The position numbers and the translations under genes are program-made. Under the pieces are notes generated by a model that was not told the origin of the DNA, did no database searches, and worked only from the letters and a program-made list of their open reading frames with translations. Shown here piece by piece: positions 36,474 through 45,078 of a DNA stretch of 64,000 bases (the stretch's first letter is position 1; each line of letters begins with the position of its first letter). The stretch is from Lentilactobacillus kisonensis DSM 19906 = JCM 15041 (lineage in GTDB: Bacteria > Bacillota > Bacilli > Lactobacillales > Lactobacillaceae). The DNA is taken from positions 1 through 64,000 of the forward strand of contig NZ_AZEB01000009.1 of NCBI RefSeq assembly GCF_001434135.1, in the 5' to 3' direction.

Positions 36474-37660
36474 GATCTATCCCTACGTATGTGGGGAATA
36501 CCCAAAAATAATTCCCTTTACACTACAAGCCACAGGATCACCCCTACATACGTGGGGAATACATCGCCCTTGCTGCTGTGGCAACCTTAGTAAGAGGATC
36601 ACCCCTACATACGTGGGGAATACAACCTTCCACTGCCCCCGCCGTCATCCGCCCGAGGATCACCCCTACATACGTGGGGAATACGTCATTGGCTTGGTAC
36701 GTGAGGGTTAACGTTTAGGATCACCCCTACATACGTGGGGAATACTTGCAATAATGACACAAAGCCTTTGCAGTTTCGGGATCACCCCTACATACGTGGG
36801 GAATACATGATCCTGGAAGATCCAGAGGACATCGAGATGGGATCACCCCTACATACGTGGGGAATACCCTTGTAAATACGATTTACATTCCGTGCATTGA
36901 GGATCACCCCTACATACGTGGGGAATACGCCCATGTCATCATCTTGGTGCAGCCGCAGTTGGGATCACCCCTACATACGTGGGGAATACTAATCGTGAAG
37001 CAAACGAGCTACTAACGGGCTAGGATCACCCCTACATACGTGGGGAATACTTTTGAGCCTTTGTGTACTCTTGCTTTGCCATAGGATCACCCCTACATAC
37101 GTGGGGAATACTCTAACTTCTTTTCAGCATAGGGTGCTGGACTAGGATCACCCCTACATACGTGGGGAATACCGTTGCTGTCCAGGCGCTAATGTCGCGG
37201 CAAAAGGATCACCCCTACATACGTGGGGAATACTTTTGGTCTGCTTACTTCAAGTCGGCATACCAGGGATCACCCCTACATACGTGGGGAATACATTTCC
37301 AACGCCAAGGCTTCCAAAGTGCTAGCGGGATCACCCCTACATACGTGGGGAATACTTTGATGATTGCTGGTTTTGTCGCTTTGCTTTGGGATCACCCCTA
37401 CATACGTGGGGAATACGATAATCTTTCAGTGATGGTAGGTCGCCTAAAAGGATCACCCCTACATACGTGGGGAATACTGAAAAGGCAGACGACTCTATCA
37501 AAGCCAAAGGGGATCACCCCTACATACGTGGGGAATACCTGGTACAAAAGCATTCTGCTTCCCTATAAGTAGGATCACCCCTACATACGTGGGGAATACA
37601 TTCGGCGAAAGTTTTAGCTGGCATCCCCAATAGGATCACCCCTACATACGTGGGGAATAC
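36474..37660 (-). CRISPR. Type I-E-style CRISPR array, 20 repeats, no cas genes in window
   Basis: Nineteen identical 28-bp repeats start every 61 bp from 36535 to 37633, so all inner spacers are exactly 33 bp. A degenerate copy at 36474-36501 marks the old (trailer) end. In crRNA orientation (minus strand) the repeat begins GTATTCCCCACG and ends GGGGTGATCC, the type I-E pattern. Hence transcription should run from the high-coordinate end. 19 different spacers; none obviously matches this window. An open frame across the array (37162-37572) is an artefact. No cas gene lies within the window. Confidence 0.97.
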
Positions 37661-37856
37661 ACTAAACAAATCCCGCCATTACACCATTCTCAAATCCACA
37701 AATAACCATTTTTCATCAACTTCGATTTAACTCAGATAGCATTTAAAAAATAGCACAATCCCTTCAACTGATCAATCAACATAAATAGGCCGCGGAAATT
37801 CATTCCCAATTAAGTGATTAGACTAACCAGAAATTTTCTCCACGACCTACATCAAT
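37661..37856 (-). promoter_or_regulatory. Probable CRISPR leader
   Basis: AT-rich 196 bp next to the last intact repeat, on the side opposite to the degenerate repeat. No clear promoter boxes; assignment rests on position and repeat polarity. Confidence 0.6.
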
Positions 37857-38120
37857 TTATTCTTCGCTCACATTTGCGCTTTTTTGAATCTCTGGCGACA
37901 AGTCGTACATCTTTGCCGCTTCTGTCAATAAGGCGTGGTATGCATACGCGCCATCTCGATATGGTTCAACGACCACTTCATCAGCAATCTTTGAGAACGG
38001 CTTTTTGCCATCCTGCTTTTGAACAGCGTCCAAATCCGCTATAATTTTCTTCTCAACATCGGAATAACTACCTACGATTTGTTTCGTTTGCAAACTGCCA
38101 CGAATAGAAATTTTGTTCAT
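37857..38120 (-). CDS. Small protein next to the CRISPR leader, unknown
   Basis: An 87-residue polar protein, predicted helical (SYSDVEKKIIADLDAVQKQ, YAYHALLTEAAKMYDL). GAGG precedes the ATG at good distance. No resemblance to Cas1, Cas2 or other Cas proteins. No family recognised. Confidence 0.6.
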   Translation of the reverse strand: MNKISIRGSLQTKQIVGSYSDVEKKIIADLDAVQKQDGKKPFSKIADEVVVEPYRDGAYAYHALLTEAAKMYDLSPEIQKSANVSEE

Positions 38121-38380
38121 ATAAATTCCTCACAATCTGTCGGTTTTATTTGATGCGCGTATATTGCCTTAACACTTCTCACGCAATATATCTAACTCTA
38201 TCATACCAAATTATTCCATCCAAATATCATCTAGTTTTTCAAATGCTATAAAATTCATTCGCTTATTTTTTAAACAGCTAAATAGTGTTAATAACATAGC
38301 AAAAAATCGTCTCTTGAACCACCAAATAACATCATTATTTTGTAAGTAATGTCACTATCTTGCATGGTGCCGGGTACATA

Positions 38381-38409
38381 TTTACCCCCATATTTACAGA
38401 TGGTATACT
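38381..38409 (+). promoter_or_regulatory. Promoter of the ECF/B12-capture locus
   Basis: TTTACC (38381-38386), 17-bp spacer, TATACT (38404-38409). The start of transcription would be about 35 nt before the EcfT ATG, too short for a cobalamin riboswitch. No B12-box-like sequence was seen upstream either. Confidence 0.6.
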
Positions 38410-38450
38410 GTTGGAAGGGCTTACGATAGCCTAGAAAGAGGCTTCTTCTC

Positions 38451-39347
38451 ATGAAACGGTTACCATTACAAATGACATTTTTTTCACAGGTCCATCCTGT
38501 AGCCTCAACCATTTATTTTACCGAATTAATCGTCTGCTTACTCCTATTCAATCACGTTATTGTTGCCCTGGCAGAAATCGTCAGCTTGATTATTTGCGGA
38601 TTCTATTATCTAGGAGTCAAGTCAATGACCCAACAATTAAAGTTCGGCGGTTCTTTTCTAATCATGATCCTGTTCTTTAATACGTTACTTAACCAAAAAT
38701 TCCAACCAATCCTGTGGCACTTTCACTGGGGCGTAATAACCTATAAATTCTCATACCCCGCATTTTTATATGGAATGGCAATGGCCATCGTGCTAATTTC
38801 GATGCTTTTTATTTTTGCTCTCCTAAACAAGATTCTAACCCCTAACCGGTTAATCTATGTATTCTCCCCAATTGCGCCCAGGCTGGCAATGCTTGTTTCC
38901 ATTTCATTTAGCCTGGTTGCCAATTTCATCATTAAATTCAGGCGACTAATAACTTTGCAAAAAACGCGAAATGTCGATACTACCAGTGGTTCATTGATCA
39001 TCCGTACCAAAAAAGTTCTCCACATATTTGAAATTATGCTCCAAGATTCTCTGGCTTCAGCAATGGAGACCGCTAACTTGATGGATGCCCGAGGCTTTGG
39101 GTCAACTAAGCGGACGCACTATCGGTCGTATCATTGGCAGGTTGCGGATATCTTTTTCATTTCAACTTCAACATTACTATTACTAGTTACCGTCTATATC
39201 CGGTGGTTGAAGATTGGCTGGAGTGGCTCAGTGGCTAACTTTACGACTATCTTCCAGCCTACCGACGTGCTGCCAATTGGCTTTTTACTCGTTCTATTTT
39301 TATTACCAATAATTTCTGAAGGGATCTACCGCGCATGCACAAATTAG
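38451..39347 (+). CDS. ECF transporter transmembrane component (EcfT)
   Basis: A 298-residue membrane protein with about six hydrophobic segments. The coupling-helix motif of EcfT, DARGFGS, is visible near residue 218. It links the S component to the two ATPases. AGAGG precedes the ATG. It overlaps the ATPase gene by 13 nt. First gene of a locus with a private T-A-S set, unlike the shared ecfA1A2T of lactobacilli. Confidence 0.85.
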   Translation: MKRLPLQMTFFSQVHPVASTIYFTELIVCLLLFNHVIVALAEIVSLIICGFYYLGVKSMTQQLKFGGSFLIMILFFNTLLNQKFQPILWHFHWGVITYKFSYPAFLYGMAMAIVLISMLFIFALLNKILTPNRLIYVFSPIAPRLAMLVSISFSLVANFIIKFRRLITLQKTRNVDTTSGSLIIRTKKVLHIFEIMLQDSLASAMETANLMDARGFGSTKRTHYRSYHWQVADIFFISTSTLLLLVTVYIRWLKIGWSGSVANFTTIFQPTDVLPIGFLLVLFLLPIISEGIYRACTN

Positions 39348-40987
39348 TTTCCATTAAGAACCTTTCATTCGCATATCCCGATCAACCTGACAAGGTCTTG
39401 GATAACATCAATTTAACCATTTATCCTGGTGATTTTTTGATGATTGCTGGTAATACTGGCAGCGGCAAAACAACCCTCCTTAATCACCTAAAAAAGGAAC
39501 TGATGCCGCTTGGCAACCGTCAGGGACAAATTCTCATCAACGATACCCCAATTGACAATCTATCTAAATTAGAAAGTGCCCAAACCGTTGGCTACGTTGC
39601 TCAGGATCCTCAACTCCAGCCAGTCATGTCAAAAGCCATTGATGAATTAGCCTTTCCACTTGAAAACATTGGCTGTCCCAGCAATGAAATTGAACGCCGA
39701 ATTACTGAGTTAACAAATTTCCTAGCGCTAGACCAATCATTAAATCGCGCTATCAACGAGCTTTCTGGTGGTCAGCTGCAACTCGTTAACTTGGCATCCG
39801 TGCTGATTTTACGACCCAAATTAATTTTGTTAGATGAACCTACTTCTCAACTAGATCCCCTAACTGCTCAGACCTTTCTTAACGTATTAAGTCGAATTCA
39901 ACAAGAGCTTGGAATTACGATCGTGATCACGGAGCACCGACTGAGTACCATTTCTGGATTAGCGAACCGAATGATCTTACTTCAAGACCATACCATTAGC
40001 TTTGATGGTTCCCCAACCAAGGGAATTGAAAAGATGTTCCAAGATGAGCGGTTGAGATACTTTATCCCCTCAATTCCAAAACTCTTTTTAACTAATCACA
40101 TCCCGATTTCGACCTTACCAATTTCAGTTTCTCAAGGGCAAGCGGCGATTCAAACAGATCACTTAAAGTTTACGGCTGCAAAACCCAAACAATCCCTTTT
40201 AAGTGAGACAAGCAAACCACTATTGCAAGCTAAGAACATTTCCTTCACATTCGATCAAACTAGAAACGTCATCGATCACCTTAACTTAACGGTTAACCGT
40301 GGTGATTGGCTGTCAATTATCGGCAAAAACGGTTCCGGTAAATCTACCTTATTATCCTTACTAATTGGCCTAACAACGCCACAACACGGCAAAATCCGTT
40401 TTGAAAACCAACTTGTCTGGAAATTGAAAACTGTCGATCGAATTAAAAAGATTTCGTTTCTTTCACAAACCCCGAGTCTCCAGTTCACCGCAGACAGCGT
40501 TCGCCAAGAACTGGTAGTTCAAGCAGATCAACTGCAGTTATCCGACCCGGCTTCAGCAATCAAGCGGGTTACTAAGCAATTTAATCTCACTAAGATCCTG
40601 GATCACAATCCATTTGACATCAGTGGCGGCCAGCAGCAATTACTTGGACTGGCAATCGCCTTAATGGCAACCCCTGATCTCCTTATTTTAGACGAAGCAA
40701 CTAAGGGACTCGACCCCTACACCAAAGTCTTTATTGGCAAAATTCTAAAGCAATACCAACAAGACGGGGTTACAATAGTGATGGCCAGTCACGATATGGA
40801 GTTTTGCGCCGAATTTTCAGATCATTGTGCGTTTATGTTCGATGGTCACCTTAACACATTACTGTCGACCACGGCGTTCTTTGCGAATAACTTTTTCTTT
40901 ACAACCCCAATCAATCGAATTGTCCACGATCAGGTTCCCAGCGCCTTGTTATTTGACGATATCAACCTGGCATCTGAAGGGAGGTGA
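39335..40987 (+). CDS. Fused ECF ATPase (A-A')
   Basis: A 550-residue fusion of two ABC ATPases. First half: Walker A GNTGSGKTTL, signature LSGGQLQL, Walker B LILLDEPTS. Second half: Walker A GKNGSGKSTL, signature ISGGQQQL, Walker B LLILDEATKG. A linker of about 60 residues joins them. It powers vitamin import with EcfT and the S component next door. Fused A units are typical of private (group I-like) vitamin ECF systems. Confidence 0.88.
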   Translation: MHKLVSIKNLSFAYPDQPDKVLDNINLTIYPGDFLMIAGNTGSGKTTLLNHLKKELMPLGNRQGQILINDTPIDNLSKLESAQTVGYVAQDPQLQPVMSKAIDELAFPLENIGCPSNEIERRITELTNFLALDQSLNRAINELSGGQLQLVNLASVLILRPKLILLDEPTSQLDPLTAQTFLNVLSRIQQELGITIVITEHRLSTISGLANRMILLQDHTISFDGSPTKGIEKMFQDERLRYFIPSIPKLFLTNHIPISTLPISVSQGQAAIQTDHLKFTAAKPKQSLLSETSKPLLQAKNISFTFDQTRNVIDHLNLTVNRGDWLSIIGKNGSGKSTLLSLLIGLTTPQHGKIRFENQLVWKLKTVDRIKKISFLSQTPSLQFTADSVRQELVVQADQLQLSDPASAIKRVTKQFNLTKILDHNPFDISGGQQQLLGLAIALMATPDLLILDEATKGLDPYTKVFIGKILKQYQQDGVTIVMASHDMEFCAEFSDHCAFMFDGHLNTLLSTTAFFANNFFFTTPINRIVHDQVPSALLFDDINLASEGR

Positions 40988-40994
40988 TCATGAG

Positions 40995-41699
40995 TTGAAA
41001 AAAATCATGGATTTTACCTATGTTTACCGGCTACTTATCGCTGTTGTAATCATGGCAGCCTTTCTTGCCTTAGTTTTATTATTGAAGGGTCAGCACTACT
41101 TATTATTTAGCTTTATGATTTTAATCTGCAGTATTTTACCGGCCTACTGGCAATTCGAGCGCGATACCGTCAGTACCCAAACGTTGATGTTCATCGCCGT
41201 CCTGATTGCGTTAGCAGTTGCCGGCAGAGTCCCACTCGCTGCAATCCCTAGTGTTCAAGCAGCCAGCTTTGTCATTATTTTAAGTGGCATTAGCTTAGGG
41301 CCTGAACTGGGATTTATCACCGGGTCAACCACCGCCCTGGTTTCAAACATGTTTCTCGGCCAGGGACCGTGGACACCTTGGCAGATGGTTGCTTGGGGGT
41401 TAATGGGATTAACTGCTGGTTTGCTTACAAATACTAAAATCAGTCGAAGCTTAATCTTTATGATCGTTTTCTCGTTTGCCTGGGGATTTGTATTTGGCTG
41501 GATCATGGATCTCTGGTACGCCCTAGCCTACGTATCACCATTAACAATTAAAAGCTTCCTATTAGCTTATGCATCAAGTTTTCCATTTGACCTTAACCAT
41601 GCGTTGTCAAACGCCGTGTTAATTGCCCTATTTTACAAAGGGTGGCTGAAACTATTTAGTCGCTTAGTCAAAAAATATCGAATATTACCTACCAAATAA
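40995..41699 (+). CDS. ECF transporter S component, probably cobalamin-specific
   Basis: A 234-residue membrane protein with about six segments; FLGQGPWTPWQMVAWGLMG is a motif I associate with S components of the cobalamin (CbrT-like) group. The start is TTG at 40995, with GGAGG at 10 nt; the open frame upstream is a shadow of the ATPase gene. Specificity for cobalamin is inferred from this motif and from the two transcobalamin-like proteins and PduV that follow. Other vitamins are not excluded. Confidence 0.7.
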   Translation: MKKIMDFTYVYRLLIAVVIMAAFLALVLLLKGQHYLLFSFMILICSILPAYWQFERDTVSTQTLMFIAVLIALAVAGRVPLAAIPSVQAASFVIILSGISLGPELGFITGSTTALVSNMFLGQGPWTPWQMVAWGLMGLTAGLLTNTKISRSLIFMIVFSFAWGFVFGWIMDLWYALAYVSPLTIKSFLLAYASSFPFDLNHALSNAVLIALFYKGWLKLFSRLVKKYRILPTK

Positions 41700-41723
41700 T
41701 TTAAATAAAGGAATGACTCATTC

Positions 41724-42773
41724 ATGAAGTTTACAAGTAAGTTACTATTAATTTCTGCTTCTACGCTATTAACTTTTGGTGCCGTTAGTCCGGCCATTAC
41801 TGCTGGGGCTGCCAGTGTCAAAACTGCTAGCCGTAGTTACCAAAATACCAAAATTAAGGCCAGCTATCGTTATGCTAAAAAGATGTTAGCTGAAAATAAA
41901 ACTGGTTTGTCTGGCAAAACTGCCTATATCTTCAATAAAAAAGCATATCCAACAACTGGGGCTGCCGGCGGTTACGCTGACTTCTTACTCAGCTTAAAGG
42001 GCTGGGGCTACAAATTTACAACTAATCAAAAGAAGCGCGTGGCCTCAAGCCTGGTTCTTAACAGTAAGAGTACGCCCGCTGATTTAGCCAATGCCATTGA
42101 AGGCCTCAAGTCGATCGGTATGAACCCAACTAATTTCCGGCGTTCAGGAACCAAGAAAGCCGTTAACTTAGTTTCTGTTTTATATCGCAAATCAATGAAC
42201 AAGCAAACGGTTAACGTTCAAAGCCAAGTTTTACTTGCCCTCACGATGAGCTCATCATTTAAACGACCAGCAAACGCAAAGTTCTCAACCACTAGTTTAA
42301 GTAATGCGATTGTTAAGAACCAACAGAGCAACAATGGCTGGGCATATAATAACCAGGTTGCGAGCGTTGATTCAGACACAACTGCAATGGCCGTTACTGC
42401 TTTAGCCCGTGGCAAGGCCAACACAAGTGCCACGACCAGTGCCATCACCAAGGGGCAATCATACTTGAAAGACGCTGTTTATCCTTCAGGCGCCTATGGC
42501 TACACCTTCAATGGTAAGAATATTCCAAATGGTAACTCAACCGCTGAAGCGATCATCGCCTTATCAACTAAACAAAATACATTGAAATACGTTAACGGTA
42601 CCAGTAAAACTGGCCAAACAGCTTCACCACTAGCCGCAATGTTCACTTATGTTAATAAGACTGGCTCAGTTAAAGGTGCAGTTAGCCAAGTAATCGGCGT
42701 TGGCCAAATCAACTTAGCAACTGCTGCATACCGGCAAGCATTAAACCACAAATCTGTTTATACCATCAAATAA
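41724..42773 (+). CDS. Secreted alpha/alpha-toroid protein resembling the transcobalamin alpha domain
   Basis: A 349-residue secreted protein; signal peptide with likely cleavage near AGA-AS (30). The mature part has prenyltransferase/squalene-oxidase-like repeats: NNGWAYNNQVASVDSDTTAM (204-223) and GAYGYTFNGKNIPNGNSTAEA (256-276, 21 residues; key residues GYTF and NSTAE). The DSDTTAMAVTAL stretch resembles VDT.AMA..A.. of human intrinsic factor and transcobalamin, whose alpha6/alpha6 barrel holds one side of B12. No membrane anchor or sortase motif. It follows the S component by 24 bp. The next gene supplies the beta-domain counterpart. Confidence 0.65.
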   Translation: MKFTSKLLLISASTLLTFGAVSPAITAGAASVKTASRSYQNTKIKASYRYAKKMLAENKTGLSGKTAYIFNKKAYPTTGAAGGYADFLLSLKGWGYKFTTNQKKRVASSLVLNSKSTPADLANAIEGLKSIGMNPTNFRRSGTKKAVNLVSVLYRKSMNKQTVNVQSQVLLALTMSSSFKRPANAKFSTTSLSNAIVKNQQSNNGWAYNNQVASVDSDTTAMAVTALARGKANTSATTSAITKGQSYLKDAVYPSGAYGYTFNGKNIPNGNSTAEAIIALSTKQNTLKYVNGTSKTGQTASPLAAMFTYVNKTGSVKGAVSQVIGVGQINLATAAYRQALNHKSVYTIK

Positions 42774-42780
42774 TTTACGC

Positions 42781-42900
42781 AGGACAGCTCCTCTAGGCAG
42801 AAGTCTGCGCGTAAGCACCTCAGAAACAAATTCCAAACCCAGGAATTTCTTCCTGAGGAGACTTACACTCCGACTTCTAACCGCCTGGATCCGCTCACTC
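42781..42900 (+). repeat. 120-bp covarying hairpin repeat, copy 4
   Basis: Starts AGGACAGCT, ends GCTCACTC, 7 nt before the ribosome site of the DUF4430 gene. Stems AGAAGTC/GACTTCT, GTAAG/CTTAC, CCTCAG/CTGAGG, AAATTCC/GGAATTT; apical loop AAACCCA. It separates the two halves of the presumed B12 binder. Confidence 0.88.
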
Positions 42901-42921
42901 AACTAAGGGGGAAGGGCTTCT

Positions 42922-43662
42922 ATGAAAAAGGGACGCATCGTTGGCATTATTTTGGCTTTTATTTTAGTAGTCGGAATTGGCTTTGGTGTTCAGCAGGTCA
43001 TGTCAACCAGAGCTGATCACAAACCGGTTTCTGCCATCTCACCCAAGTCGGCTGCTTCATCATCAAGTCAAGCAGCCAGCAAAAGCTCAAATGTCAAACC
43101 AAATTCTAAACAACATCATGCCAAGAAACAGTCACATCAGCCTAAGACCTCTTCAACAACTCATCATTCAAATAGTACCAACAGTACCAATAACAGTTCT
43201 GTCGTGAAGTCCGCAGCGAGTTCAAACCAGCCTACTCAGGATAAAGTAACTACTTCAACTAAATTCCAGGCAGCTCAGACTACCAAACGGTCAAATACAA
43301 GTCCTGCTAGGAAAAATCACCGTGCTAAAAAAGCCGCTGCCAAAGATAATTCGATTGGCACCGCTTATATCAAAGTCTCTGGTTACAAAAAAACGTTATA
43401 CGCTGGCCATGTGAAGATTAGTAAGTCTGCCACTGCATTTTCTGTGCTTCAACAGACCCATTTAAAGCTTGTTTACCAAAGCAGTCCCCACGTTTATGTC
43501 AGCTCAATCAATGGTTTGAAGCAAAATGATATTAAGGTCGGCAGCGGCTGGATGTACTCAGTTAACAGCAAATTTGTCGACAAGGGCGCTGATCAGAAGC
43601 GAATTACCCCTGGTGATAAAGTTCACTGGTACTTCTCAGTTAACGGCCTCAATGGCAAATAA
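42922..43662 (+). CDS. Membrane-anchored DUF4430 protein resembling the transcobalamin beta domain
   Basis: A 246-residue surface protein. Residues 6-26 are one hydrophobic anchor without clear cleavage site; 35-140 form a Ser/Thr/Asn/Lys/His-rich stalk. Residues 145-243 are a DUF4430 (transcobalamin-like C-terminal) domain: VYVSSINGL (191-199), GWMYSV (209-214), PGDKVHWYF (230-238). Human intrinsic factor has VSSIN, YWQFL and an aromatic strand at equivalent places, as I recall them. The stalk would hold the domain at the wall surface. Co-directional with the ECF genes; the gap to the alpha gene holds a hairpin repeat. Confidence 0.72.
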   Translation: MKKGRIVGIILAFILVVGIGFGVQQVMSTRADHKPVSAISPKSAASSSSQAASKSSNVKPNSKQHHAKKQSHQPKTSSTTHHSNSTNSTNNSSVVKSAASSNQPTQDKVTTSTKFQAAQTTKRSNTSPARKNHRAKKAAAKDNSIGTAYIKVSGYKKTLYAGHVKISKSATAFSVLQQTHLKLVYQSSPHVYVSSINGLKQNDIKVGSGWMYSVNSKFVDKGADQKRITPGDKVHWYFSVNGLNGK

Positions 43663-43683
43663 TGAATGAAAAGGTGAGTTCTT

Positions 43684-44112
43684 GTGAAAAAGGCAATTTT
43701 TATCGGCGCAATCGGTTGTGGCAAAACCACGCTCATTCAACGGATGGATAAGTTAAAGATTAAATACAATAAAACGCAAACACTTGAGTTTCACTCAAAC
43801 ATTATTGATACGCCCGGTGAATACGTAGAGCATCGTGCGATGTATTCAAATTTAATGACTTCAGCAATTGATGCCGATGTGGTTGTTCTCATGCAAAGTG
43901 CCACCGATCCCCGAATTGTTCTACCAACTGGGTTTAGTACCATGTTCACCAAGCCAACCGTTGGAATCGTGACAAAGATCGACGCTGCCACGCCTCACCA
44001 AGTTAAGCTAGTTAAGGACCGGCTAATTGATGCCGGCGCCAACAAGGTGTTTGAAATATCCGCGGTGACCGGGAAGAACGTCGATGCAGTTACCGACTAT
44101 CTAAATAATTAG
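43684..44112 (+). CDS. pduV: PduV/EutP-like small GTPase
   Basis: A 142-residue P-loop protein: G8-T15 AIGCGKTT, DTPGEY (G3) and TKID (G4). Length and EYVEHRAMYSNLMTSA are characteristic of PduV/EutP, proteins associated with the outside of microcompartments. It starts at GTG with AAGGTGAG upstream. In the gene orders I know it follows pduU; here it closes the ECF/B12 locus and faces the pdu operon tail to tail. This links the vitamin locus functionally to pdu. Confidence 0.85.
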   Translation: MKKAIFIGAIGCGKTTLIQRMDKLKIKYNKTQTLEFHSNIIDTPGEYVEHRAMYSNLMTSAIDADVVVLMQSATDPRIVLPTGFSTMFTKPTVGIVTKIDAATPHQVKLVKDRLIDAGANKVFEISAVTGKNVDAVTDYLNN

Positions 44113-44115
44113 CAA

Positions 44116-44179
44116 CCCTGAATCGGGGTAAATGACGTTATGATTCTGAACAAGGTCCCGATCCAACTGCTACTCAGGG
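44116..44179. other. Two-stem inverted-repeat structure after pduV
   Basis: CCCTGA (44116) pairs with TCAGGG (44174) and, directly inside on the left, ATCGGG pairs with CCCGAT (44157). It lies between pduV and the terminator. Function unknown. Confidence 0.3.
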
Positions 44180-44197
44180 CTAACCTGAATTTCAACC

Positions 44198-44244
44198 AAA
44201 AATGCGTTGAATCAGAAATTGATTTTCTGACTCAACGCATTTTT
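44198..44244. terminator. Bidirectional terminator between ECF locus and pdu operon
   Basis: AAAAATGCGTTGA (44198-44210) pairs perfectly with TCAACGCATTTTT (44232-44244), inner CAGAAA/TTTCTG. It ends both convergent operons. Confidence 0.9.
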
Positions 44245-44262
44245 GTTATGCATAAACAATTA

Positions 44263-45054
44263 TTATTCAAGATAAATCTTTCTCAGTCTTTCACAATCTA
44301 TATCTGACAGGCCAACAACATCCCTTAAGTACGCCTGAATACCACCAAATTCGTAGTTAATAATCGCCATCGCCTGATCCAAATAATCAATTGAAACTGA
44401 CGACAAATCTTTAAGCGACGCAATGAATGAACGATTCATATGCGCTTTTTTTGCTAACTCGATCCGGTGGTTAATCCGGGGAACCGAAAACTTATTCGTT
44501 AACAAGTAGTCTGTCCGGATAATTTCAGGGCTAACCCCAAGGGCACTCAACAGCAGTACCGTCAGCATCCCCGTTCGATCCTTCCCTGCTGAACAGTGAT
44601 ATAAAATCGTTTCATTTACCCCACTATTGATCAAGCATGAAAAGAATTGTTGGTAGGCACGCTGCGGTTGCTCATTAACAACCAGCCGGCGATAGGCATA
44701 AAGCATTCTTAAATAACCGCTATGCGGATCCTTAGAGTACGCCTTCTGCAGTCGCTGGTTAGTTGTCCGGCTCTCAGTTTCATCGTTATCAAATAACGGT
44801 AAAGCAACGAATTTCATCCCATCAGGAATTCTGTCTGGAAATTCTTTGCTCTCTGCTTTTGAACGGAGATCAACGTCAACCGTAATACCATAATCTAGAA
44901 GGGTCTGCTGATCACCTTCAGAAAGTTCTGAAAGATCACCAGCCCGGATTAGTTTATGCCACTTCGTCATTCGGCCATCAAGGGTTGGGTAGCCACCAAG
45001 ATCGCGAATATTGACGCTATGAGAAACTTCAATATGTCGATTAGCCACCACCAT
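44263..45054 (-). CDS. Tyrosine/serine protein phosphatase (IphP/LipA type)
   Basis: A 263-residue phosphatase with the P-loop HCSAGKDRTG (CX5R) and N-terminal NIRDLGGY, the signature of the bacterial Y_phosphatase3 family. Such enzymes hydrolyse phosphotyrosine or phosphoinositides. GGAGGG precedes the ATG. It is the last gene of the pdu transcript, 24 bp after the OYE gene; not a standard pdu gene. Role in diol metabolism is unknown. Confidence 0.85.
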   Translation of the reverse strand: MVVANRHIEVSHSVNIRDLGGYPTLDGRMTKWHKLIRAGDLSELSEGDQQTLLDYGITVDVDLRSKAESKEFPDRIPDGMKFVALPLFDNDETESRTTNQRLQKAYSKDPHSGYLRMLYAYRRLVVNEQPQRAYQQFFSCLINSGVNETILYHCSAGKDRTGMLTVLLLSALGVSPEIIRTDYLLTNKFSVPRINHRIELAKKAHMNRSFIASLKDLSSVSIDYLDQAMAIINYEFGGIQAYLRDVVGLSDIDCERLRKIYLE

Positions 45055-45078
45055 TTTTAGCCCTCCACGAAATTTAAC

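Noticed and set aside
37162-37572. 136-codon open frame with repeated TPTYVGNT-like peptides
   Set aside because: It lies wholly in the CRISPR array; the repeated peptide is the translated repeat.
37857-38120. Cas2 or other Cas protein beside the CRISPR leader
   Set aside because: The 87-residue protein has the right size and place for cas2 but none of its ferredoxin-fold motifs.
38121-38450. Cobalamin riboswitch upstream of the ECF locus
   Set aside because: I looked for a B12 box and nested stems; none seen, and the promoter leaves only about 35 nt of leader.
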